Shown here: in pieces, positions 12,149-23,400 of the stretch
Layout: every line of letters starts with the position of its first letter
Position numbering within the stretch: the stretch's first letter is position 1
Assembly: GCA_004335835.1 (NCBI GenBank)
Contig: RWJK01000220.1
Coordinates: 1-64,000, forward strand
Direction of reading: 5' to 3'
Source: Scenedesmus sp. ARA3
Taxonomy: Eukaryota; Chlorophyta; Chlorophyceae; Sphaeropleales; Scenedesmaceae
DNA: 64,000 nt
The notes under the pieces: generated by a model
What the model was told of the DNA's origin: nothing
The model's database searches: none
What the model saw: only the letters and a program-made list of their open reading frames with translations
Position numbers and translations under genes: made by a program

Positions 12149-12413
12149 AACGGCCTCAAGTCTGCTGTAGTGCTTTGTTAGTCAGACTTGTCTTTGTTGA
12201 CTGTTGTTGCCTGCATACGGTAGTGTGCCCCGCTAGCGTGACCCTCATCGCTCCATGCTGTACTCGCACGTTAGCAACTTTGTTTGTATTATGCGAGGGC
12301 TGGTGGGAACGCAATGGTGCCTGCTACTGCCTTTGCTACTGCTACCCTGCACTGGCAGCAGTTCTGCCATGGATGCTTATGAGCTGCTGTGAAACGGCTG
12401 CTGCGCTCAACTC
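12149..12413. promoter_or_regulatory. Shared upstream region of divergent METTL2-like and GT90 genes
   Basis: The two start codons face away from each other across 265 bp, so the promoters and 5' UTRs of both genes must lie here or overlap the first exons. No clear TATA box or named element is visible. The region is less CAG-rich than the flanking exons. Confidence 0.5.
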
Positions 12414-15400
12414 ATGCCATCTGCTACCTTTCATCTACCTTTGAGGGGCAGAAAGGTGCATCGCCATAGCAGCAGGAACACCACCATTCTGCAGGCTTGT
12501 TCCAACAGACGCCTAATGCGCTCGCTGCTGCTTTTGGTCGGCATGACGGGCTGTAGCCTGCTGCTGGCGGTGAACATGGCTTCCGACACGCACCACTCAG
12601 CAGCAGCTGCTGTTGATCAGCTGCGACACCTGCATGCTGAGCTCAAGGGGCATGTACCCTCCAGCTACGGTGTTGCTGATGGCTACTGGCAGCTGGAGGT
12701 GAACTACACGCTGCCATCTGCCTCGCTGCTGGCGCGCACCCGCTACTTGGTGGCCAACAGCAACAGCAGCTGCTGGGACATTGCAGCAGCTCAGCAGGAG
12801 CCCTACACAGCGCAGTACCACCCAAGGCAGCAGGCCCCAACAGTGAGTGATGGCGGCACAGCGCTGTGTGGCATGCTCCACGCGTCACAAAGACATCACA
12901 GTGAGGCAGCCATGACACCTGCAACTGGTGTAAGCTTGACATTCACAGCTTGCACGTGCAAGAGCAGGTGTTTGTGCGGCTCGCCATCGCTGCTGTCCGC
13001 TGTGATGGTGCATGCACCCTGCTGATGTTGGTGTGCGCTGCTTGCAGGACCTCCCTGGCGGCATCCCCAGGTCAATATGGAAGTGGCAGGGCACCATATC
13101 GCGCCGCCTGTTTGACTCAGTGCCATTCTACCTGCGGGAGTCTGAAGCTGCTGGTGGCTGCCAGCACTGCACTTTTGTGCTGCGCTACAAAGTGATCAAT
13201 GGCCAGCTCTACACCGACAAGAAGCGCAGGTGGGCAGCATGCTGTGGTGGGGCGACAAACAATGGAACTATGCAGCACAGCTCAGCAACCTGCAGCAGCC
13301 TGCTGACACGGGTCCATCTGCCCTGCAGGAATGCTGAGCCGTCAAACGGTCACTGATCGATGCCAGCACAGATCAGCATCAGCACCACCACTGGCAGCTC
13401 CGGCAGGAGAGCTTGCATGCCAACAAGTATCAGGCTGTGGGCACTTTTGGCGGGTATGCACTGCTGTGTCATCTTAATTTTTTTCAGCCGCCGTGCCTGC
13501 CCCAGCAGCACTTGTGCTGATGCTGCCCCCGCCTGCCGCTGCTGCTGCCTAGCAGGCACCGTGCGCTGGATGGCCAGGAGGAGGAGGCGGCACTGCTGGA
13601 GGAGCTGCTGCTGGCAGCGCTGCACATGTACAAGGTGCGCAGCAGGGGCGCTGCTGCTGCTGCTGCTGCCGCTGCGGCTGCTGGCATGATGTTGACAGCA
13701 AGGGCAGCAAGCAAGGGCAGCACCACACTGCAGTGGCTGACAGGCAAACTGCTGTCATGCCGATACCAGTGCAGCATCATGCAACCCAGGCCTCGTGCCT
13801 GACACTGAACCACACACCTCTCTGCCACAGCCATCACACATTGGAGAAACCCCTCGCTGCCTTGCTCGCTGCAGCTCACCGGCCACTTCACTGAGCCGTC
13901 TGCCTGTTGCTGTGCCTGCTGCTGCTGCTCTGCCGCCCGCCTCCAGGTGCCTGACGTGGACTTCCTGCTACATCTGGGTGATGGCGCGCCCCCAGGGCTG
14001 CCCCTGGTGCAGGTAAACATCGACAGGGGCGCCCCCCAGGCGGGCTTCACCCTGCCCAAGTTCATGTGGCGCGATGCACTGGGGCCCGCGCAGTTCAGCG
14101 TGCTGGCGGAGTGCCTGCAGGTGGGCCTGGGTGCTACTTGCAGGGCTGGCGGCAGCACGCGGCAGTGGCTGTGTGTGCAACAGCCTGAGTGGCATGCAGC
14201 TGCAAGCGCCAGTGTCTTGCATGCTGGTGCCGTGTTGTGCCGCATAGTGCTGCACTTGCTGCCCAGCTCAGGCTGTGCAGCGCTGTGGCTTTCATGGTGC
14301 GGCTGCTGTGCAGCCCAGCTTACTGCATGCAGGCTGCTGCTGCTGCTGCTATGTCATCGATGGTGCTTGGTGTGTGTGCTCTGCAGGCCAGGCACCCACT
14401 GCTGCCACAGCAGCGCCTGCCGCGTGCGGTGTGGCGAGGCAGCAACACTGACAGCCGCCATGCGCTCATGGACGAGAAGAATGCCCTGAGCATCATGCGC
14501 ACGCGGCTGCACGTGTACGGGCTGTGGTACCCTGACATCATTGATGCGCACTACACCGCATTCGCGCAGCAGGCCTTCCAGACAAACTGCGTTGAGGAGC
14601 TGCTGCCGCCTGGTGAGTGCCTGCAGCGCTGATGGGGCAACAGCAGCAGGGCTTTTTTTGTTACCAGGGGGGAACAGCAGGGCTTGGCGCTGTGTTGCCT
14701 TTGATGCTCTACTGTCAACACTGCTGGAGCTGCTGCCCTGATCCGGCAACACTTGCCAGCATGCAGCACTAGTGATGCAAGTACAACCAGTCAGCCAAAA
14801 CTGCTGCGAACACAGCACACTGCAAGCATGCTTGCGTGGGCATTTGTGTCAGTGCTGGTGCTGCTCCCCTGGCACCCTGCCACCCACCCACACACCACAC
14901 ACACACATGCACCCAGCTACACACAATTATGTTCTCTCTGTCCACACACCCGCAGGCCCCCCGCTGCCGCTGGAGTCCTTCAACCGCTACAGCCTGGTGC
15001 TGGACATAGACGGCAACGGCTGGAGCGACAGGTACCGCCTGCTGGCACACGCCAACACGCCCGTGCTGAAGCAGGCCTCCAACCTCACTGCGTTCTTCGA
15101 GCACCTGGCTGCGCCTGGCGCCGTGGTGCAGCACTACGCGGCTGACCTGTCAGACCTGCCGGTGCGGGTGCGCGCTGTGCTGCAGCAGCAGCCCGCGGAG
15201 CTGCTGAGGATGGCAGGTGAGGCACTGCTGGATACACCATGCTGCTGCAGGATGGTAAAAGCATAGCAAGTGCTGCACAGATAATTGCTGCATTCCATGC
15301 TGGGTTCACCTTTGGGATTGTCTGCAGGTTTTTTGCATGAAGTGACAGGTGTTCATGCTGCCTGCTGATCATGGTGGTGTGTGCTGCTGCCACCAGAGCG

Positions 15401-15629
15401 GCAGCAGGGCCTGGCGCACTACCTGCTCAACCAGGTGGCACTGATGCACGCCACTGCCTACACGCTGGCCAAGGTGGCACAGCTCAGCCAGTGGAAGCCA
15501 GTGATGGAGGACAGCTACAGCCTGGTGCCATTCAGCAGGTGCTGCAGCCAAGCCAAGCGCCTCCCTGCAGAGTTTGTGGCAGCTGTGCGAGCCAGGGGAG
15601 CAGCACAAGAGAGCAGGGCAACCCACTAG
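12414..15629 (+). CDS. GT90/CAP10-type glycosyltransferase, type II membrane protein
   Basis: Seven exons (12414-12842, 13048-13229, 13556-13634, 13947-14120, 14387-14612, 14956-15216, 15397-15629), all in phase, give 527 aa. GT90 enzymes (CAP10, POGLUT, KDELC) transfer glucose or xylose to proteins or glycans in the ER/Golgi lumen. Marks in order: DLPGGIPRSIWKWQG (about aa 144), VPDVDFLLHLGDGAPPG (230), LPRAVWRGSNTDSRHALM (about 297), LDIDGNGWSDRYRLLAHAN and PVLKQASNLTAFF (about 375-405), and the C-terminal DLSDLPVRVRAVL helix. The family motifs WRG and the NIDG-like IDGNG loop are present. An N-terminal hydrophobic stretch, RSLLLLVGMTGCSLLLAV (about aa 36-53), is a signal anchor; the in-frame ATG at 12516 would give a shorter 493-aa form with the anchor at the very N-terminus. 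Donor sugar and acceptor cannot be told from sequence. Confidence 0.85.
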
Positions 15630-15952
15630 CACCTTATCGTCAAGTGCCAACTGCGCAGGCGCAGGCGGTTCGACAACACCAACGACCACATGGATCAATA
15701 CGATCCATTATCCGATTGTGTCACTGCGCCGACCTTGTGGTCACCGGCGGTTTGACGGTTGAGGGCGTTGACTCGAGGTCGGCGGGGCCCTCGTCGCAGC
15801 CTGCCAGAATGCCAGAAATAGACGTCCAAGACAATAAAGGAGCACGGACAGCGTGGCCGGCATGCATTTGCTAGCTTTTGGTGAAGGACGCATACTACAC
15901 CAGAGCTCACACGAGAACCTCCGGCAGCGTTGATCTGCAACTGGAGCGCGGC
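15630..15952. other. Intergenic between GT90 and hydroxyproline-rich protein genes
   Basis: Both neighbours are read rightwards, so this 323-bp stretch holds the GT90 3' UTR and the wall-protein promoter. No TGTAA is seen on the + strand and no coding or RNA gene is recognised. Confidence 0.45.
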
Positions 15953-17748
15953 ATGGGGCTTCGATGGTGTGCAGCCTTGCTGCTGCTTCTTTCAGCGCTG
16001 TTCGCTGGTGAGCTCAGCTGCGTGCGACTATGCGGCCGGTGTTGCCGATGACTTGCATGATGGCCGGCTGAGGCAATACGCATCCTCGTTCCTAGGCCCA
16101 AAAGCCAGGCCACCACCACATGTGTGCATCGGTCATTGTATGAGCAGCAGCTGTGCATTGGCCTTGTTTCAACAGTCTTCTTAACCATGTATGAAAGGCA
16201 TGTCGTCTTTGCCACCTGCTGCCCTCACCGTGCTACATACGCTGCTGCTGCTGTCTGCGCTGTGTACTGTCTGCGCTGTGTGTGGCTTGCAGACGCTGCT
16301 GAGCTGCAGGCAGGCAGCCGCAAGCTCCTCACGCTGCACCACCATGCCTACCTGGCGCACCTCTACGCCAAGCACCCCTACTACACCAAGGGCCCAGCTC
16401 CTGCTGCGCCTGTGCCCCCGCCCCCAGCCCCAGTGCCCCCGCCGCCACCTCCTACACAAGTGCAAGCCGCCGTTGTGCCACCACCACCATCTCCACCACC
16501 ATCCCCACCACCGCCACCACCCCCGTCCCCACCACCGGTAAGATGCTGCAAGCTAGCGACTCAATGGAGCACACCTGGTGCTGCTGAGCAGCGCACTGCT
16601 AAGAGCAACAGTGTCTTCACTGCGGATGCATATGCTCCTAATCAAGTGTGCTCGCGCATCCAGCATGACACCATGTCCCCGCCTGCTGCTTTGCAGAGCC
16701 CTCCTCCCTCACCCCCTCCTCCNNNNNNNNNNNNNCCCTCCCCACCTCCTCCTCGCCCTCCCTCCCCACCACCATCACCGCCGCCCAGCCCCAGCCCGGT
16801 GAGCGAAATGGAGGCGCCAGCAAGCAGCAGCCAGATGACACAGGCATGAAATCGTGCTGCGTTTGCACTGCATACTCTGCAGTGTTTTGTAGAATGGCCC
16901 TCTGCACAGCTGCAAAATGCAGCTGTCGGCATTCTGATGTGCTTGTTGCTGGGTGTGCGCATGGCACAGCAAACCCGAGTATGATTGCTGAGCTGGAAGC
17001 TCTTGCATAGCATGCCGGGTAGAGGGTGTGGAGCCCAGGGGCGCCGCCCCTGGCCACACACACCCTCTTAGCCTTAACTTACCCACGAGCTGCAGAGCTG
17101 CCTGGGTAGTCACTCACTCACTCATAGCATGCACAGTTGAGTCACCTCTGTGCTGCGCTCTGACACACTGACTGGCCTGCTGCGCAGTCCCCTAGCCCCA
17201 GCCCAAGCCCTGCAGTGAAGGCAGCACCAGTGCCACCCCCGCCCTCTCCACCGCCCCCTTCTGTGAGGCCCTGCTGCTGCATGCGACACCCCCTGCTAGG
17301 CCTGAGTAGGCTACAGCCATGTGTTAACATGCAGGCACTTCACGCTGGCCATATTTAAAAGCCACTCACCGACCATGCAGAATCTGCTGCTGCAGCAGCA
17401 GCAGCAGCAGCCCTGCATAGATTGATTCAATACATGCTAACACGCACATCACACTGTTCAGCAGCAGCCAGCAGTCATCACAGCCAAGCACGCACAGCAA
17501 TCTCGGCATGTTCCACCCCAGAGCTGCTCACTCGGCACTGCTCAACTCTCACACAACATGCATGTGTTGTGCTGTGCTGCACGCAGCCGCCCAGCCCCCC
17601 AGCAGTGGCGGCAGCCCCTGTGCCTCCCCCTGCCGTGGCCCCCGTCATTGTCACGCCCGCGCCGCCCGTGTACAGCAAGCACCCCAAGATGGTGCTGGTG
17701 GCCCCAGTGCACCCCTGGCACTCCAAGCACAGCAAGTGGGGCCGCTGA
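15953..17748 (+). CDS. Secreted hydroxyproline-rich (Ser-Pro) glycoprotein, extensin/HRGP-like
   Basis: Five exons (15953-16007, 16293-16537, 16697-16798, 17188-17262, 17587-17748) give about 212 aa; the total is in phase if the 13-N gap length is right. Exon 1 encodes the signal peptide MGLRWCAALLLLLSALFA. Exon 2 gives a short mature N-terminus with RKLLTLHHHAYLAHLYAKHP, then proline-rich sequence of the type PPPPSPPPSPPPPPPP, which continues through exons 3 and 4. Exon 5 ends with a non-proline tail containing YSKHPKMVLVAPVHPWHSKH and WGR. Such Ser-Pro blocks are substrates for prolyl hydroxylation and arabino/galactosylation and form rod-like wall or matrix shafts in green algae. Only the first intron is in phase 1; the proline-module exons are all phase 0, so they could be duplicated or skipped without frameshift. 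No pherophorin globular domain is seen. Confidence 0.8.
16723..16735. other. Assembly gap (13 N) inside proline-rich exon 3
   Basis: Thirteen undetermined bases interrupt a (CCT/CCC)-rich tract. The frame is open on both sides and the whole gene stays in phase at this length, but the true number of Ser-Pro units here is unknown. Confidence 0.99.
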
Positions 17749-18292
17749 GCGCCTGGCTGGCTGTCTAGCTCGGCTGTGGCTTGCGCGCATGCCTGACTAG
17801 GACATGCAGCGGCTGCGTTGCGCATTGCTTGTGTGAGCACGCCCTGCAAGCGCCCTGTCATGTCTGTCTACGTACATGCACCTGAAGTGTTGATGCATTC
17901 TGTGTTGCATGCCTGGTGAGCACGCCCAAAGTGGGATGCAAGGCAGGGCAGCAGTACTCCGGAAGAGTAAAACTACATCAAAGTTGCGAAGTTGCCAGTT
18001 CCCACAACCTGATCTGCTGCCAATCTTGTTGGACATGTTGCTGGGGTGGTCTTTGCTTGCCAGCCAGCCGACTTTGGTTGGCTTGCACTGCAAAATCTTG
18101 GCTGGATGCTTCTGGCTGCGCAGCATGTTGTCGTCGCAACATAGCTGTGACCCCCCGATATGCAGGGGATGGATGAGATGTGCAGGCTGAGCGCAGGTGC
18201 TGCAGCTGTGGCTATAATGTTTGCTGTGGCAGGGTCTCACTCGGCCTCTGCAGCTGCATCAGCTGGCACCTGCTGCACCGTGCTGTGAGCAG

Positions 18293-18297
18293 TGTAA
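18293..18297 (+). other. Candidate TGTAA poly(A) signal for the wall-protein gene
   Basis: First TGTAA on the + strand downstream of the stop at 17748, 545 bases away. TGTAA is the usual chlorophyte polyadenylation motif. Confidence 0.35.
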
Positions 18298-18833
18298 AAT
18301 GCATCTGATGTTACCGTTGAACCTTATCTGCTCGGTAGTTGATGTGGTCGTGTAAGGCTGAGTGCTTCTTGCTGGTGTCCGTCATCTAGCACCGTTGGCA
18401 ATGTCGCTGCCATGTGCTTCCACATGGATTTGGCTGCACGCAGTACGGCGTTACAGCTTGTCGTGTTCTCATCTGCTGTTATAATGAAGGCTGCTGTTTG
18501 GTCAGACCTCGTACTGATAATTGAAAAGTGGTAGTAGACCGTACAAGCCAGCCGCAGGTTAAAATATGTTGGGGATCTTTACCAGTTGAGGGGTGCAACT
18601 CAGTCCAGAGGCCACACAAAAGATCGAGCGTTTATGCTGCCTGGCAACAACCTAATAAGCATGGCGGGCACGGAGGGAATTATGAAAGAAAAGAGCACCG
18701 CACTGCCTGTATACAGCCTGGCAGCAGTGAGCGGACACAGCACACACGCGCATGCTTGCAGCACTGCATGCTTGCAACTATGTCTGGGGCGGGTGCGATA
18801 TACATAACACCAGTGCTAGCTGCTTGATGAAGG

Positions 18834-18838
18834 TTACA
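18834..18838 (-). other. Candidate TGTAA poly(A) signal for the small secreted-protein gene
   Basis: TTACA on the + strand, i.e. TGTAA on the coding strand, about 345 bases past the stop at 19184. Confidence 0.35.
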
Positions 18839-19183
18839 CACCGCACATTGTGAGTTGTTTCGCACCTTCGGCATTCATTATTATGCTTGCAGCGAGGCAA
18901 GTAAAAGACAAATGTTGTGCAATGGCAAACTGAGACCAACACACCAAAGCAGCACACATGACAGCGGGGAACATGCCACTTGGGCCAGGCAGTGCAGAGC
19001 ATGGACAATCTGCAGTAAGTATGCCATGCATACTGCTGCCAGCTGTATCTCCACTGTGCACCGTCAAAACAGAAGGTGCCAGTACCATCATGTTCCAGCC
19101 AGGCTCTGCAACGCACCCTCATAACACTTCCTGCCGCACATGTGCAGGATAGCCATGACTATGCCTGCTGCTTGAGCAAAGCC

Positions 19184-20194
19184 TTAGGCTGCTGCGACGT
19201 CGCTGGCCGCCAGCATTTTCCTTCCTGTGCGTGGCCCCACTTTGGTTAGGTCCAGGTTGGGGTCGAAGTTCTCGGCGTTGTCGGTGCCTGTGTTGCCCGC
19301 GGGCCCCATCCCCAGCGCCACCTTCTCCGCGTCCTCGTGCGCCTTGAGGCTGGTCACACGTGCAGCGTGGAGGCCCCGATGTGGCCCACCTGCGGCCAGC
19401 AGCAGCAGCAGCACATTGTACAACAAGCTGAGGGCTGTGGAGGCGGCATGACGAGCTGCACTCAAATCAAAGGCATTGCCATCCTGGGTGCAGTAGTGGC
19501 GCTGACACGGGATGGCAAGCGCTTCCCATGAGAGCGCAGCTGTGCAGTACAATGCATGTACGCTGGGCTGCTCAGTTGGAGCCATTGAAGAAAAGCAACC
19601 AGCTGGGTAAGCCACGATCCCAAATTTGTTACGAAGCACTTTCGTTCACTTGGTAAAGGATGCTTTGCCTCCCAGTCACCGCCACAGACAGAGCTACGCG
19701 GGGTCAAAGACAAAATTGTTTCAGTAGTGGGTAGTCAAAAGTAGTGTACTCTAGTAGTAGGTGCAGCCACGTTCGAGTGTGTGCTTACTGTCATGTTGGC
19801 GGTGTCAACGTTGCATGGGTGATAGCCACGCGTGCAGTCCTTGCGCGGCGGAGGAATGGGCTGCCCTGCAATCAGAATAACAGCGGCATTGGCACTTATA
19901 GTTGCATCCGGCAGTTCGGGATATTGCAGCAGTATAAGTAACAGGCCAGTGCTTGCATGCTCATGCGGTTGAAGACATCTGCACGTCATCTGCTACAGCC
20001 ACAGCTACCCCGAGTGCCAGTGCAGACAGCTGCCAATCTGGCACTGCAGTGCATTCGCTGTCCTCACTGCTAGCACCCTTTGATTAAAGGCATGCACGTT
20101 TTGTTCACGTCTCACCTGTCGAATGGCCAGAATGCTCAGCGAGCAGCAGCACCAACGCCAACAGAGTGGCAGCAACAACACTCCTGCCCTTCAT
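19184..20194 (-). CDS. Small predicted secreted protein, function unknown
   Basis: Exon 1 (20116-20194) encodes a clear signal peptide, MKGRSVVAATLLALVLLLAE, and exon 2 (19789-19865) gives a short Cys-containing segment, QPIPPPRKDCTRGYHPCNVD. They join in phase 1 with good GT-AG sites. The 3' exon ends at 19184 and encodes a hydrophilic tail with SLKAHEDAEKVALGMG, NFDPNLDLTKVGPRTGRKML and VAAA. The start of that exon is unresolved: phase-0 acceptors at 19501 or 19567 keep the frame but would include a run of leucines coded by CTG repeats, and an unseen extra exon is possible. I do not recognise the family. A processed extracellular or vacuolar peptide is a guess based only on the signal peptide and size. 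Confidence 0.5.
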
Positions 20195-20301
20195 CGCTGC
20201 AAATTTAGTATTCAGAAGTGAAACGACATTGCTTCTTGTTCAAGCTGTACTGAGAACGAGCAGCATATAGCACAACCAGATCACATCGACGATGACAGGT
20301 G

Positions 20302-20306
20302 TTACA
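20302..20306 (-). other. Candidate TGTAA poly(A) signal for the DDB1/CPSF-A-like gene
   Basis: TTACA on the + strand, TGTAA on the coding strand, about 127 bases past the stop at 20433. It lies just upstream of the small secreted-protein gene, so the two transcription units are only about 0.1 kb apart. Confidence 0.45.
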
Positions 20307-20432
20307 TTGGACGGGCGGTTTTCTGGCAACAGGCATCGACCACGAAAAACAATTTCACTTACGGCAGCAATCCAGCGCCTCAAATATATATATGTTCAAA
20401 GGTTTTGTTGCTGAGACGTGCTCGCGAGCAGC

Positions 20433-23400
20433 TCACAGCATTAGCTGCCACAGCGTGTGCTGCAGCAACCTGCCATGTTGCTCAACTGCTACTGATGGTG
20501 CTGCACCAACTGCCTCAGCATCCGCACCAAACAGCAAATCACCATCCACACAATTGAACCCCAGCTCCTCCTCTTCCTCCTCCTCAGCCGTTCTCGGCAA
20601 ACTCCGCTGAAAGTTGCGGAACGACGCTTTAGCTGGCAACTTTGCCAGTGCCCGTAACACCTTGCCCCGGCCCTGCTGCTGCTCAGTTGCAGGCTGTAGC
20701 TGCAGCTGCAGCAGCTGGGAGGCTTGGGAGCCCTGACCATGCTGCTGCTCCAGGAGACGCTTCTGCAGCTGCAGCAGCGCGCGCGCCTGTTGGGGCTGAA
20801 GCATCTGCGCAACGGACACGGCTCCGCTCGCAGAGAAGCACCACACTGGCAGGCTTGACGCGACAGCAGGCTCAGCCCCGCCGCTACTGCTGCCATTGCC
20901 GCAGCCAGCCTCGCCCCTGTCAAGCTGCTGTACATGCAACCCCAGCTGAGCAGTAGCCATCAAGCTGATGCCAGGCGCTGGAGCACAGGCAGCAGAGGAC
21001 ATCAGCCGGGGCGCCATGTCAGCGCCTGGGTTGTACACCCCCACCTCACGCCCAGTCGTGACTGGCCTGGCAGCTGCAGGCGCAGCCAGGCCGCCAGCTG
21101 CAGCCGCTGCCGCTGCCAGCCCTGCCCTGTTGGCGCCCCCAGCAGCAGCAGCATGGTGCGGCCCACCATCAGGCCTTGCTGCTGCTGCCGCCCCAGGGGC
21201 CCCTGGCCCACCAGCAGCAGCCCAGGGCGCTGCCTCGCCCTGCCCCAGCCACAGCAGCGGCTGCACGGCCTGCAGCTGCTCCTGCTGCTGCAGCCACAGC
21301 AGCTGCGCATCCGCCGCCTGCCCGACCAGCACCGCCTGGCGTGCCGCCCCGCCAGCCTCCCAGGCAGCCACGGCAGCCTGGTGCGCACCCGCCAGGTGCT
21401 GCGCCTCAGCAGCCAGGTCGCGCTGCAGCAGCAGCAGCCCTGTGGGGTGTGTCGCCACCAGCAGCGACTCGTGCGCCGGCTGCACCCCTGCTGCTGCAGC
21501 TTGCTGCACTGCTGCCTCCTCTGTTCTGCCAACTGCTGCACGATTAGGCGCCACAGGCAGCGCCACATCAACAGCCATGAGCCCGTGGCGGTCAGCACCG
21601 ACAGGCAGCAGCTGCACGCGCCCCCCAGGCGTGGTCAGCGCCCGCAGCACCGTGACGCTGCCCAGGCTCTCAGTAGCCACCAGGCAGGGCCCGCTACAGG
21701 CCAGGCCAGTGACCAGGCCGCCGGCAAAGGCCTTGGCTGTGGTCAGCTCACGCACATGCACGCGGCCCTGCTGCTGCTGAGGCTGCTGTGCAGCTGCTGC
21801 TGCGGGGCTAGGCGCGGCGCTGTCGATGTCCATGCCTGCCACCTGCAGGGCATGGCGCAGCAGCAGTTGTCAAGATGCAGAAAAGCCAACACGCTGGACG
21901 AGCTTTTCACCAGCCCATGCTACCGCTTAGAAAGCTCAAGTGTATCTGCATGCCCAAGCGGTGCGCAATGCATCAGGAAACATGCACCTTTAAGAGGTAG
22001 AATCGACCATAAACCGCGCCAAACACGAGGTACTGCCAGCAGTAGTTGCCCAATCTGCTCACCTCTGCAGCAGCCGCCAGCTGCTGCTGCTGCGCCACCC
22101 GCTCAGCGCTGCCTGCATCATCCACCAGTATCTGCAGCAGGCTCACTCCCGCCTCACTGCCAATGGCGAGACACACAGGCGCCTGTGCTGCTGCTGCAGC
22201 TGTACTTGCTGCCTCTGTCGCTGCTGGTGCTTGCTGCTGCGCTGCACTGCCAGTGTTGGTGCCACTGCCAGCAGCAGCAGCAGCAGCAGCAGCAGCCGGT
22301 TCATTGCCGTCCTGCTCACTGAGCACCTGGGGCACCACGGTGCACATGCACGCGGGTGTAACAGGCAGGGGCGTCATGCCGTGCAGCAGCAGGTCGTACC
22401 GCATCTGCTGCAGTGTGCTGCTGCCCTGCCCTGCTGCAGCTGCAGCCGGGCCTGAGATGCTGGCTCTCAGCTCAAAGCATGACAGCATGCCCACTTGCAG
22501 CTCCTCAGGGACTGCTGCATCGCCTGCTGCCTGCTGGGGGCCCACAGCCATGTTCACGCACGAGCCAAGCACCACAAACGGCCGTACCCTGCTGCTGCTG
22601 CTGCCACTGGTGGTTCCACCAGCTGCTGATGCTGCGCCTGCTTCAACTGCTGCACCTGCTGCTGCACTGCCCGCCTGCTGCTGTGGGCTGGTGCAGGGCA
22701 GGTCCAGCACTGCCAGGCAGGTGTAGGCATGGCCCTCAGACAGCCCCAGAGCCAGCAGCACTGCCAAGCTGCGCGCATCCAACACCAACAGCTGCTGCTG
22801 CTGCTGCCTGCCAGCACGCTGCACCGCCTCGCTGCTGCTGCTGCTGCTGCTGCCGCTGTCTGCTTGCACGAGCAGCAGCAGCGTGTTGGTTGGCTTGTGC
22901 AGGGCCATGGCCAGAGGGGTGCCTGGCAGGCCTCGTGCCCTCCAGCGCAGCTTGTGCAGCGCATCAATCTCACCGAAGCACAGCCTGCTGCTGGCTGACA
23001 CCCAGGCCAGGCTGTGTGGTGGCATGTCGGCTGAGGCCACAGGCGCGGCGGACAGGCAGCCCTCACTGCCACACACGCGGCTGACCAGCAGGCAGTCCGT
23101 AGCAGCTAGCATGGCCTGACTGCTGCTACTGCTACTGCGGCTGCTGCTCTCTGTTTGCTGCTGCTGCTCCTGCTGCTGCTGCTGCCGAGCCGCAACCAGC
23201 GCAGGCACTGGCCTGATGATTGCACCAGCGCCAGCGTGCGCATACACAGCCGCAACATCACCGCTGCAGCTGCTGCTGCCGTCATTGCTGCTGCTCGCCG
23301 GCACATCTGCTCCGTCTGTTGCTGCTGGCAGCTGCGTCGGCATGAGGCTGACACTGGTGCTGCTGATGTGCACCACCCTACCATGCCTCAGCTGCCAACG

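Larger units (their letters stand above)
17749..19183. other. Intergenic between convergent gene 3' ends
   Basis: The wall-protein gene ends on the left and the small secreted-protein gene ends on the right, so both 3' UTRs lie here. It is less CAG-rich than flanking genes. Candidate poly(A) motifs are present for both (18293-18297 on +, 18834-18838 on -). I see no further gene, tRNA or repeat in this 1.4 kb. Confidence 0.5.

Noticed and set aside
13330..13358. Possible third exon of the GT90 gene right after an acceptor at 13329
   Set aside because: It joins in phase but meets a stop within ten codons; the acceptor at 13555 gives an open, helix-rich exon that continues to the conserved PDVDF block.
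16191..16541. Alternative start with a signal-like leader (MKGMSSLPPAALTVLHTLLLL) for the wall protein
   Set aside because: Its frame does not continue into the Ser-Pro frame, whereas 15953-16007 spliced to 16293 gives a clean signal peptide in phase.
20934..22322. Long + strand open frame (over 460 codons) opposite the DDB1/CPSF-A-like gene
   Set aside because: It is the antisense shadow of CAG-rich exons; its translation is Gln/Arg/Ser/Pro noise with no family features, while the minus strand matches DDB1/CPSF-A landmarks.
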